From: Roseburia sp. 1XD42-34
Lineage (GTDB): Bacteria; Bacillota; Bacilli; Bacillales; Amphibacillaceae
Length of the DNA: 64,000 nt
Direction: 5' to 3'
Assembly (NCBI RefSeq): GCF_009917385.1
Contig: NZ_QWLJ01000006.1
Location: 124,001-188,000, forward strand
The translations under genes were made by a program, and so were the position numbers. Under the pieces are notes generated by a model. That model was not told where the DNA came from. It ran no database searches and worked only from the letters and a program-made list of their open reading frames with translations. Numbering within the stretch: position 1 is the first letter of the stretch; each line of letters starts with the position of its first letter. This document shows, one piece after another, positions 27,673-34,429 of the stretch.

Positions 27673-28548
27673 CTAGGTAGAAATCAGTTTGATTAATGCT
27701 TGCGTGCCACTGTCGGCTTCTCCGTTTGCTTCCAGTTCTTGGTAAAGCCTTAAAGATAATGCTAATCCTGGTGTGGAAAGGCCGATCTCCTCAGCTGATT
27801 CCAATGCGATTTTCATATCTTTAATAAAATGTTTGACGTAAAATCCAGGTGCGTAGTCCCCTTGAATCATCCGTGGTGCCAGATTGGAAAGAGACCAACT
27901 CCCAGCTGCTCCAGTGGTGATACTATCTAGCACACGCTCAGGGTCAAGACCCGTCTTTTTGGCATAGGCAATAGCTTCACAGACGCCAATCATATTGGAT
28001 GCAATGGTGATTTGGTTTGCTAATTTCGTATGTTGTCCAGCGCCAGCTTCCCCTTGTAAAATGATGTTATTTCCCATGATTTGAAATAATTCGAGCACAT
28101 GATAAAATGCTTGCTCATGACCACCAACCATAATGGTGAGCTTGCCATTTTTAGCTCCAATATCTCCACCAGAAACAGGTGCATCTAATGCAAGGCAACC
28201 TTTTTTTTCAGCTTCTTTCGCTATTCGTATTGCTAGCTTAGGCTTAGATGTCGTCATATCAATAAAATAAGATCCATTGGTAGCATTTTTTAAAATGCCT
28301 TGATCACTGAAATAAACTTCTTCCACATCACTTGGGTACCCAACCATCGTAATAATGACGGTACATTTTTTGGCCAAATCAGCAATAGAATCTTCCCAAA
28401 CGGCGCCAGCGTTAAGTAAAGCTTCGGCTTTTTGTTTTGTTCGTGTATAAATGTACACGCTATAGCCTGCATGCATGATTCGCTTTACCATACTGGACCC
28501 CATGACGCCAGTTCCTATAAATCCAATTCGAGTATCTTTTGTAAGCAA
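27673..28548 (-). CDS. NAD(P)-dependent beta-hydroxyacid dehydrogenase (HIBADH family)
   Basis: A 291-residue dehydrogenase related to 3-hydroxyisobutyrate and tartronate semialdehyde reductases: GFIGTGVMGSSM nucleotide loop (about 8-19), substrate motif DAPVSGGDIGAKNG, and the catalytic Lys in GAGQHTKLANQ. The TTG at 28548 has AAAGGAGGATG upstream. Acts on small hydroxy acids; the real substrate is unknown. It diverges from the GNAT gene across about 100 bases. Confidence 0.87.
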   Translation of the reverse strand: MLTKDTRIGFIGTGVMGSSMVKRIMHAGYSVYIYTRTKQKAEALLNAGAVWEDSIADLAKKCTVIITMVGYPSDVEEVYFSDQGILKNATNGSYFIDMTTSKPKLAIRIAKEAEKKGCLALDAPVSGGDIGAKNGKLTIMVGGHEQAFYHVLELFQIMGNNIILQGEAGAGQHTKLANQITIASNMIGVCEAIAYAKKTGLDPERVLDSITTGAAGSWSLSNLAPRMIQGDYAPGFYVKHFIKDMKIALESAEEIGLSTPGLALSLRLYQELEANGEADSGTQALIKLIST

Positions 28549-28645
28549 ATAACATCCTCCTTTCTTGAACCTGTATATTATGTTCATTCGACAAAAGGAT
28601 AGAAAGTCCTGTTATACTAAACAAAAAAGAAACGGGGGCTTTTAT

Positions 28646-29101
28646 ATGGAATGGCTACATAAATCGTTCCATGAACTGCATCAAATGGAAATATACGCAC
28701 TATTCAAAGCAAGAGTAGATGTGTTTGTTGTTGAACAGCAATGTGCTTATCCAGAAATAGATGAATTCGATTTGCAAGCTACACATATTTGGTTGCATGA
28801 TAATCAAAAAATGGTAGCTTATGCTCGGATTCTTCCTGCTAATAGTAAATATCAAGAAGTGTCTATTGGGCGAGTGTTGGTAACAAATAATTATCGTGGA
28901 AAAGGATATGGAAAGCAATTAATGAAACAAGCTATCCATTATACAGCTAACCAGCTTAAAAGTAATATCAAAATTCAAGCTCAGCAGCATTTATCAGCGT
29001 TTTACCAATCATTTGGTTTCAAGCAAATGTCACCTGCTTATTTAGAAGATGGAATTTGGCATATTGACATGATATGGTTGAATAATCATAAAGATTATTG
29101 A
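28646..29101 (+). CDS. GNAT acetyltransferase, ElaA-like
   Basis: A 151-residue N-acetyltransferase with the acetyl-CoA loop NNYRGKGYGKQLM and an ElaA-like N-terminal part (FKARVDVFVVEQQCAYPEIDEFD). The ATG at 28646 follows CGGGGG. It is the last host-type gene before the prophage integrase, whose stop lies 69 bases downstream, so the left attachment site should be near 29102-29169. Confidence 0.85.
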   Translation: MEWLHKSFHELHQMEIYALFKARVDVFVVEQQCAYPEIDEFDLQATHIWLHDNQKMVAYARILPANSKYQEVSIGRVLVTNNYRGKGYGKQLMKQAIHYTANQLKSNIKIQAQQHLSAFYQSFGFKQMSPAYLEDGIWHIDMIWLNNHKDY

Positions 29102-29169
29102 TTTATAAGCTTTTATAAGCTCCGGAAAAAAGGTTTTAATAAGAAATGTCACGAAAAAGTCACGTTTTT

Positions 29170-30369
29170 TTAAAAAGCTATTTTTTGGAGCAATTTATCA
29201 AACTTACCTTTAATTTTATAAGAAGCATTTTCTTTCATTTTTTTAGTGACATGTGTATATATTTCCAATGTTGTTTTAGGGTCAGTGTGTCCGACTCGGT
29301 GCATAATCGTTGGTAAGTCTACTTCCGCTTCTGTCAACATACTTACATGCGTGTGTCTAAAAATATGTGATGTTGCATGTCGTTCTATTTTAGCTAATTT
29401 CAAAATACGCTTTATTCGGCTGTTTACATAGCCACGAGAATAAGGGTAACCGTTTTTCCTACAAAAGACAAAATCTTTGTCGTGAAAGTCCTCTATTAAT
29501 GTACGATATTGCATTTTATGTTCATCATTTTTCCTTACAAGCTCTCGTAGCATGTCCATAATTGGCTCTTCCATATCAATTTTACGGGCAGTTCCGTTTT
29601 TAGGTGTCCCTATCTTGTAGGATCTCATATTTTCGCTTTGACCAGTCAGTGTTTTGGTTATGCTTATTGTATTGTTTTCAAAATCCAAATCGTTTTTCTG
29701 CAAGGCGCACAATTCACTGACTCGCATTCCAGAAAAAGCTAATGTAAAAAAACTCTCTTTATCTAATCTAAGTCCATATTTCAATGTGGCTTCCAAAAAA
29801 GCTTCTAATTCTTCTCGTTCCCAATATTTTTTCTCTGTACTGTCTTTTTGTAGTTCCTCTACTGTTTTTACTTTTTTTGGTATTACAATATCTTTAGCAG
29901 GATTTTCTATCATAAGTTTATACTTAACTCCAAATTTAAAAATCAAGCTTGCGCAACTGTGAATGGCAAGTAAGGAGTTTCTTTCGTATTCTTTTGACAT
30001 ATCATTAATGATATTTTGATAATAAAGGTGTGTGATTTTATCAATTGGGATTTTTGCTATTCGTTTATTTAATATGTCGAGTTGTATTAATCTAGTTTCA
30101 ATGGTGTTGTCTTTTTTTCCTGTAAGCTTGTACATGTCCAGCCACTTCATTGCCAGTTCGTCAAATGTAACTTTTTTTGTAACTTTATGATCCACGCCAG
30201 TGTTTGATTGTTTATCTATCTCATTTAATACTTTCTTTTTGGCTTCTTTTTGTGTTTTCCCTCGTCTTTTAATTTGATTTCTCTTTCCGGTAACTGGATT
30301 TGGTGGTCCGTCAGCCACACATTCCCATCTAGTTTGCCCCGATTTTAAGGTAATCTTTTGTAGCTTCAT
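29170..30369 (-). CDS. int: Prophage tyrosine recombinase (integrase)
   Basis: A 399-residue site-specific recombinase. The N-terminal arm-binding region is followed by a SAM-like core-binding domain (about 65-165) and the catalytic domain with Arg in SGMRVSEL, HIFRH (His335, Arg338), GH (His361) and the tyrosine nucleophile in IYTH (Tyr371). It catalyses integration and excision. It lies at the left edge of the prophage, reads outward and overlaps the ImmA-like gene by 41 bases. No tRNA is visible at the edge; the att core cannot be fixed without the right end. Confidence 0.92.
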   Translation of the reverse strand: MKLQKITLKSGQTRWECVADGPPNPVTGKRNQIKRRGKTQKEAKKKVLNEIDKQSNTGVDHKVTKKVTFDELAMKWLDMYKLTGKKDNTIETRLIQLDILNKRIAKIPIDKITHLYYQNIINDMSKEYERNSLLAIHSCASLIFKFGVKYKLMIENPAKDIVIPKKVKTVEELQKDSTEKKYWEREELEAFLEATLKYGLRLDKESFFTLAFSGMRVSELCALQKNDLDFENNTISITKTLTGQSENMRSYKIGTPKNGTARKIDMEEPIMDMLRELVRKNDEHKMQYRTLIEDFHDKDFVFCRKNGYPYSRGYVNSRIKRILKLAKIERHATSHIFRHTHVSMLTEAEVDLPTIMHRVGHTDPKTTLEIYTHVTKKMKENASYKIKGKFDKLLQKIAF

Positions 30370-30832
30370 TAAAATAACCTCCTGTTAGCATTTTATTTTT
30401 GTACATTTCTAATCTTGTGTAAGCAAAATCATAATCTACATTAAATAGTTGCATAATGTCATATATTTTATAGTTGTATAGCTTGTCCAACATAAATGTT
30501 GGAATACAACAGTGGTAACAAAAATGTTCTGCTTGCCACTCTTGTAGTTCGGTAAACAGTGGTGGCAAAAACTCTTGTCTACCAGCATGCCATAGAGCGT
30601 GAGTTAACTCATGAGCAAAGTCTCGCCACTGTTCTTCTGTTGTTTGATAAAAGTTTAAAAAAATGATTTGTCTATCACTATGTCTAATGGACTCACTTTT
30701 AAATTCCCAATACCGGACTGGAATTCTTAATGCTTTAGAGATATTTGTAATACTTAATTGGTGTGGATGCTTGATATTAATGCTTAAAAGCATATCTTTG
30801 ATGAAATCCTCTGTTCTTGAATAGTAATACAT
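30329..30832 (-). CDS. ImmA/IrrE-type metallopeptidase
   Basis: A 167-residue protease with the zinc motif HELTH (His74, Glu75, His78). ImmA-type proteins cleave phage repressors when activated, leading to induction. It lies in the leftward lysogeny operon between integrase and repressor, as in many Bacillota prophages. The C-terminal part overlaps the integrase start, suggesting translational coupling. Confidence 0.85.
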   Translation of the reverse strand: MYYYSRTEDFIKDMLLSINIKHPHQLSITNISKALRIPVRYWEFKSESIRHSDRQIIFLNFYQTTEEQWRDFAHELTHALWHAGRQEFLPPLFTELQEWQAEHFCYHCCIPTFMLDKLYNYKIYDIMQLFNVDYDFAYTRLEMYKNKMLTGGYFNEATKDYLKIGAN

Positions 30833-30879
30833 GAATACCCTCTTTTCGAATGTACGTTCTGTTTTTAGGTTTAAGGGAA

Positions 30880-30901
30880 GGCGCGTAATTGATTACGCGC
30901 C
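30880..30901. terminator. Strong GC-rich hairpin in the leftward operon
   Basis: GGCGCGTAAT / ATTACGCGCC, a perfect 10-bp stem with a 2-base centre. In the leftward direction it is followed by TTCCCTTAAA. It separates the DUF4352-like gene from the ImmA-integrase genes and may reduce integrase expression in the lysogen. Confidence 0.65.
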
Positions 30902-30912
30902 CTAAATAATAA

Positions 30913-31491
30913 CTATTGCAAGTTAAATATTATTTGGTCAGTTTCCCAGAAGCTAGGTTCAAAAATTAATTGCAAACTTTTATCCCCTTTTGGTTGTTCA
31001 AAAGGAATAGTTCCAGTGACATTTCCATCTGGTGCTAGCTCACCAGATTCTAAAGAAGTATCGGAGTCAACTGTTATCATTCCTTGATCTACAATTTGAC
31101 CATCACTGTTTTTCATTTTGAAGTTAAAAGGATTGTATGTGATGTTTTCATCACCTTTATTTTCAATGGAAACGTGCACAATAACATATTCGTTACCTTC
31201 GCTCGGTTTATCAAAGTCGTTGCCATCTGATTTTTCTACTTTTGTAACTTCCACAATCTGTCCGTCTAATTCTACTTTTTCTCCGACGCCAAATTTTTTG
31301 TTTTCCACTTCTTCTTCTTTACTCTTCTCTTCTTTTTCATCAGATTTTTCTTCTGTTTCGCCCTCAACTTTTTTCGGCTCGTCAGATGCTGAATCATCTT
31401 CCACAGGTATTGCTATAAAACCTATGATAATAATTGCTATTAACCATACCCACCATTTCTTGTAAAAAGGCTTTTTTACTTTTTCAGCCAT
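30913..31491 (-). CDS. Membrane-anchored DUF4352-like protein (possible superinfection-exclusion protein)
   Basis: A 192-residue protein with a basic N-terminus, one membrane helix (about 13-28, WVWLIAIIIIGFIAIP), a very acidic Glu/Lys linker (about 32-65) and an extracellular beta-sandwich of the DUF4352 type (VELDGQIVEVTKVEKS...YVIVHVSIENKG). Its place between CI and ImmA in the lysogeny operon means it is made in the lysogen. Proteins of this build from Gram-positive prophages can block superinfection; that role is an inference here. Confidence 0.75.
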   Translation of the reverse strand: MAEKVKKPFYKKWWVWLIAIIIIGFIAIPVEDDSASDEPKKVEGETEEKSDEKEEKSKEEEVENKKFGVGEKVELDGQIVEVTKVEKSDGNDFDKPSEGNEYVIVHVSIENKGDENITYNPFNFKMKNSDGQIVDQGMITVDSDTSLESGELAPDGNVTGTIPFEQPKGDKSLQLIFEPSFWETDQIIFNLQ

Positions 31492-31539
31492 TTAAGACTC
31501 CCCTTTATTTATATTTGTAAGCTATGTAGTACATAGAGA

Positions 31540-31911
31540 TTACCTATCATCAAACTCTTTTAAAGTTTCCCATATCTTCTTTAATCGGCGAATGTCCTCT
31601 TCATTGTTCTTGGGAAGCTCTCTGTACCAACGTTCAAGTTCAGGATCATTTATAAAAGATTCGAATTCCTCTTCTTCGTTAGCTTCATCGATGTAACCAG
31701 CTAAGCGGAGCAATTTTATATAAGGATATTTGTACGCTTTTGAAATTAAACGCAAAGTATCTGGAGAAGGATTAACATGTTTTCCAGATCGTTTGTCGAA
31801 CCCCTTTTCAATTGTATCTAAATACGTATGACTAATACCAATTCGCTTACTGGCTTCTCTTAAAGATTCATTACCTCTTAATTCTTTTAGCAACTTCCCA
31901 ATATCAGACAT
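31540..31911 (-). CDS. Phage CI-like repressor, XRE-family HTH
   Basis: A 123-residue protein with an N-terminal HTH (about 5-60, SLREASKRIGISHTYLDTIEKG) and a short acidic C-terminal part (DEANEEEEFESF). It is smaller than LexA-like CI proteins and lacks an autocleavage domain, as expected for repressors controlled by an ImmA peptidase. I chose 31911 because AGGAGTGAATAAA precedes it. It is divergent from the Cro-like gene and probably maintains lysogeny. Confidence 0.85.
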   Translation of the reverse strand: MSDIGKLLKELRGNESLREASKRIGISHTYLDTIEKGFDKRSGKHVNPSPDTLRLISKAYKYPYIKLLRLAGYIDEANEEEEFESFINDPELERWYRELPKNNEEDIRRLKKIWETLKEFDDR

Positions 31912-31923
31912 TTTATTCACTCC

Positions 31924-32016
31924 TGTAATACCTACTTTACAATATGTAATCAAAAAAAGAAATAGTGTTTTTGTAAATCATTGTTGACATTATTGTTATA
32001 CTTGCGTTACATTACA
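31924..32016. promoter_or_regulatory. Divergent lysogeny control region with GTAA/TTAC repeats
   Basis: Between CI-like and Cro-like genes there are several GTAA/TTAC half-sites, including TTACAATATGTAA (31937-31949) and TGTAA...TTACA (31924-31941). A rightward extended -10, TGTTATACT, ends at 32002, 32 bases before the Cro start. These are likely operators and the early promoter. Confidence 0.5.
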
Positions 32017-32033
32017 AGCGGGAGGTGTTAAAC

Positions 32034-32258
32034 ATGAATAACAGATTAAGAGAGGTGCGGGTAGAAGTTGGAATGTCTTTATCTGAACTAGCAAGAAGAA
32101 CTCAAGCGTCTCGACAGACAATAACTAATATAGAACTTCACGGGCAAGAACCTTCTGGCTTTCTTATGCTTTCTATAGCGCAGGCTCTAAATAAAGACCC
32201 ACGAGAAATTTTTTTTGTTGATAATGTTATACAAGATTTACAAAAACAAATCGTTTAG
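32034..32258 (+). CDS. Cro-like XRE-family regulator
   Basis: A 74-residue HTH protein (NNRLREVRVEVGMSLSELARRTQ..RQTITNIE). The ATG at 32034 follows GGGAGGTG; a GTG three codons earlier overlaps the ribosome site. First gene of the rightward early operon, divergent from the CI-like gene. Confidence 0.85.
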   Translation: MNNRLREVRVEVGMSLSELARRTQASRQTITNIELHGQEPSGFLMLSIAQALNKDPREIFFVDNVIQDLQKQIV

Positions 32259-32269
32259 GAGGTAATCAA

Positions 32270-33001
32270 ATGAAACAATTAGTTTTTATTCAAAACGACA
32301 AAGTAGTGACTGACACTTTAACGGTAGCAGAAGTTTTTGCTAAACCTCACGACAAAGTTGTTAGGGATGTCAAAGTGCAAATCACTAAGTTGCATGAAGC
32401 TGGTGAGCAAAAATGGAGTACCGCCAACTTTGGCGAGACCCAATATCAGCACTTGCAAAATAAACAGTGGTACACAAAATTTGATTTAACTGAAGATGCT
32501 TTCGCAATTATAGCAATGTCTTATATAACACCGGAAGCTATGAAAATGAAAGTTAAGTTTTTAAGCGAGTTCAAAGCTATGAAAGAAAAGTTGCAACAAC
32601 CGAGAGTTCTAACGGATAAAGAACAGTTAATGGCTTCAGTAAAACTAACACTTGAAGCTAATGAAGCTATTGAGAAACACGACAAACGACTTACTAATCT
32701 TGAAGAAACAATGCGTATTGACGGCTCGGAAGAATTTCGAATCCGAAAAAATGCTAACAGAAAAATAATGAAAGTCTTAGGCGGTAAAGAATCGCCAGCA
32801 TATAAGGAGCTAAACAGAAAAGTATTTTCGAACTTCTGGCGTGACTTTAAAGATCATTTTACTATTCCACGCTACGGGGACTTACCTAAGAAGCAATTTG
32901 ACCAAGGAATACGATTTATAGAACTTTGGCAACCAAGCACAACGCTTCTGTTAGAAATTAAAAATTCTAATAATCAACAAACAATGCAGGAGGTGATCTA
33001 A
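32270..33001 (+). CDS. Phage antirepressor-type protein: Rha domain plus ORF6C domain
   Basis: A 243-residue protein. The N-terminal Rha-type domain (about 10-100: TVAEVFAKPHDKVVRDV ... FDLTEDAFAIIAMSY) is joined to a C-terminal ORF6C-like domain (about 150-235). Rha proteins regulate phage development and several two-domain relatives act as antirepressors. It starts 11 bases after the Cro-like gene (AGGAGGTAATCAA), and its stop overlaps the next ATG. Confidence 0.82.
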   Translation: MKQLVFIQNDKVVTDTLTVAEVFAKPHDKVVRDVKVQITKLHEAGEQKWSTANFGETQYQHLQNKQWYTKFDLTEDAFAIIAMSYITPEAMKMKVKFLSEFKAMKEKLQQPRVLTDKEQLMASVKLTLEANEAIEKHDKRLTNLEETMRIDGSEEFRIRKNANRKIMKVLGGKESPAYKELNRKVFSNFWRDFKDHFTIPRYGDLPKKQFDQGIRFIELWQPSTTLLLEIKNSNNQQTMQEVI

Positions 33002-33309
33002 TGCCAGTTACAACCTTTTCGGAAGAAGAGATTCAATCATTTGTCAGCGAGATTAAAAAGCAATTGGTGCCAGTTTTAATCAAAGAACTAGAGCAAAAAC
33101 AATTACCTCCGTTACTTACTAGAAAACAATTCATGGAGCTTGTTGATATAGGTTCTACTAAATGCAATGAGTTGTTCAATAGAGAGGACTTCCCAGTCAC
33201 AAGAGAATTTGGTCATCCACGGGTGGTAACTAAATTATTCTTTGACTGGGTAAACGAGAGTGCTAATCAATCGGAGGTAGGTTTGAGGTATCCTTATCGA
33301 ATTATTTAA
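33001..33309 (+). CDS. DUF771-like phage DNA-binding protein
   Basis: A 102-residue protein with a helical N-terminus and an excisionase-like winged-helix part (LLTRKQFMELVDIGSTKCNELFNREDFPV). It matches the general build of DUF771 phage proteins. The ATG shares a base with the preceding TAA. It may help control early genes or excision; the function is unproven. Confidence 0.7.
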   Translation: MPVTTFSEEEIQSFVSEIKKQLVPVLIKELEQKQLPPLLTRKQFMELVDIGSTKCNELFNREDFPVTREFGHPRVVTKLFFDWVNESANQSEVGLRYPYRII

Positions 33310-33361
33310 ACACCGAGTGGGGGTCGGTAATTTCATTATAAAACACACAAAATCATATTAC

Positions 33362-33395
33362 TGTGCAACCCACGCACATGTGCATTACTTGCACA
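33362..33395. promoter_or_regulatory. Two abutting 17-bp operators upstream of an XRE regulator
   Basis: TGTGCAACCCACGCACA (33362-33378) and TGTGCATTACTTGCACA (33379-33395) are dyads of identical length lying directly end to end. Both have TGTGC/GCACA arms. They end 18 bases before the TTG start at 33414, a position for autoregulation. Confidence 0.7.
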
Positions 33396-33413
33396 AAAAG
33401 GGGGGTGAAATAA

Positions 33414-33689
33414 TTGCAATTTGGAGCTGTTTTAAAAAAGATGCGGAAAGGTGCTGGTTTTAGTCAAGAAGATATGGCTGAAAGACTTCACATGTCTCGC
33501 AGTAATGTGTCTAGGCTAGAAAGCAACAAACTTGAGTTAAAAGCTGCAGATTTAATTAATTGGTGTAAACAAACACAGGCTCATGATTTATTAATAGCTT
33601 TTATTTATAACACGGATGCAGTAAGTGCAGTACAGCAATTATCCCAATTAATAACTGGCACTGTATTAAGATTCGGAGGTCTCATATGA
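33414..33689 (+). CDS. XRE-family HTH regulator (third in the prophage)
   Basis: A 91-residue protein with an N-terminal HTH (about 5-55, KKMRKGAGFSQEDMAERLHMSRSNVSRLESN) and a short helical C-terminus. TTG start with an excellent site (AAAGGGGGGTGAAA). It is preceded by its own operator-like region, so it is probably separately regulated. Its stop overlaps the following tiny gene (ATGA). Confidence 0.8.
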   Translation: MQFGAVLKKMRKGAGFSQEDMAERLHMSRSNVSRLESNKLELKAADLINWCKQTQAHDLLIAFIYNTDAVSAVQQLSQLITGTVLRFGGLI

Positions 33690-33760
33690 AAGCAAACGAT
33701 AATTATATTGCTCTATTCGGAATTTTACTATGTTTGTTTCTTGTATTTGAAAAGTTATAG
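33686..33760 (+). CDS. 24-residue single-pass membrane microprotein
   Basis: The ATG at 33686 overlaps the previous stop as ATGA and has CGGAGGT at 6 bases. The peptide has a short polar N-terminus (MKANDNY) and one hydrophobic helix (IALFGILLCLFLVF). The next gene's ribosome site begins at its stop. The good ribosome site and coupling argue that it is real; function unknown. Confidence 0.6.
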   Translation: MKANDNYIALFGILLCLFLVFEKL

Positions 33761-33770
33761 GAGGGATCAC

Positions 33771-34043
33771 ATGAACTTAGAAGAACACTTTCTGCCAAAA
33801 GATATTAGTCATGCAAGTAAGGAATACATGTGTGCAATTGATCTTGCAGAAAGAACTGTAAATGCAATGTGTAACGCAAAATACGATGATGCAGAAATGC
33901 TAGCCAAGGATTTCTTAAAGTCAGTTGGAGTGCTCAATGAAATGAGCAGTCATAAATACAACCAAGATAAGTTTTATGCAACTGTACAAGATTTGGCTAG
34001 CCGAAAAATTAACGTCGAAGCGATACAGAGGCAATACAAATGA
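33771..34043 (+). CDS. Small phage early protein, function unknown
   Basis: A 90-residue helical soluble protein (ATG at 33771 after GGAGGGATC). A longer in-frame reading from 33708 crosses the microprotein gene and its own ribosome site and is rejected. It ends ATGA-overlapped with the next microprotein. No family is recognised. Confidence 0.65.
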   Translation: MNLEEHFLPKDISHASKEYMCAIDLAERTVNAMCNAKYDDAEMLAKDFLKSVGVLNEMSSHKYNQDKFYATVQDLASRKINVEAIQRQYK

Positions 34044-34129
34044 GCGATAAAGCACATGTAATTAAGATATGGGTCGCTTTTATAGTCATGATGGTGTTTC
34101 TTTATGTATCAATTGTGATTACTAGTTAG
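34040..34129 (+). CDS. 29-residue single-pass membrane microprotein
   Basis: ATG at 34040 overlaps the preceding TGA. The peptide is a short charged head (MSDKAHVIK) and one membrane helix (IWVAFIVMMVFLYVSIVIT). The next gene's ribosome site (TAGGAGGG) starts at its stop codon. It mirrors the microprotein at 33686 in build and coupling. Confidence 0.6.
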   Translation: MSDKAHVIKIWVAFIVMMVFLYVSIVITS

Positions 34130-34139
34130 GAGGGAAATC

Positions 34140-34367
34140 ATGAATGAAATAGATAAAGCTGTTGCTACAGAGTTGTTGAAACTGAGCAAGGAGGTTCTTG
34201 CGGAAGCAGATCTTGTTCATTATCCAGATAATCGTACCTATGAATCTGGAATAGCTGAAGGAAAATGGATGGCGTTTAAAAAAGTACACGAAATTATTAT
34301 TGAACGTGTCAGAGAATTAAGTTCACCTAAAGAAAAAGACACGTCTGCCAACGTGTCAGTTGAATAA
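34140..34367 (+). CDS. Small phage early protein, function unknown
   Basis: A 75-residue mostly helical protein with an acidic start (MNEIDKAVATELLKLSKEV). ATG after TAGGAGGGAAATC. It precedes the recombination block. No family is recognised. Confidence 0.65.
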   Translation: MNEIDKAVATELLKLSKEVLAEADLVHYPDNRTYESGIAEGKWMAFKKVHEIIIERVRELSSPKEKDTSANVSVE

Positions 34368-34381
34368 CAAATCAATTATAA

Positions 34382-34410
34382 GCCGATTATACCACATTTA
34401 TATAATCGGC
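34382..34410. other. Hairpin before the SbcC-like gene
   Basis: GCCGATTAT / ATAATCGGC, a perfect 9-bp stem. There is no T-run, so it is not a clear terminator. It lies 19 bases before the GTG start of the next gene and may affect mRNA stability. Confidence 0.45.
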
Positions 34411-34429
34411 CTCAATGGAGGGTTAAAAA

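Noticed and set aside
29102..29169. Prophage left attachment core, for example the repeated GTCACG near 29148-29164
   Set aside because: A core needs the matching right-end copy, which lies beyond the window; no tRNA or gene end duplication is visible.
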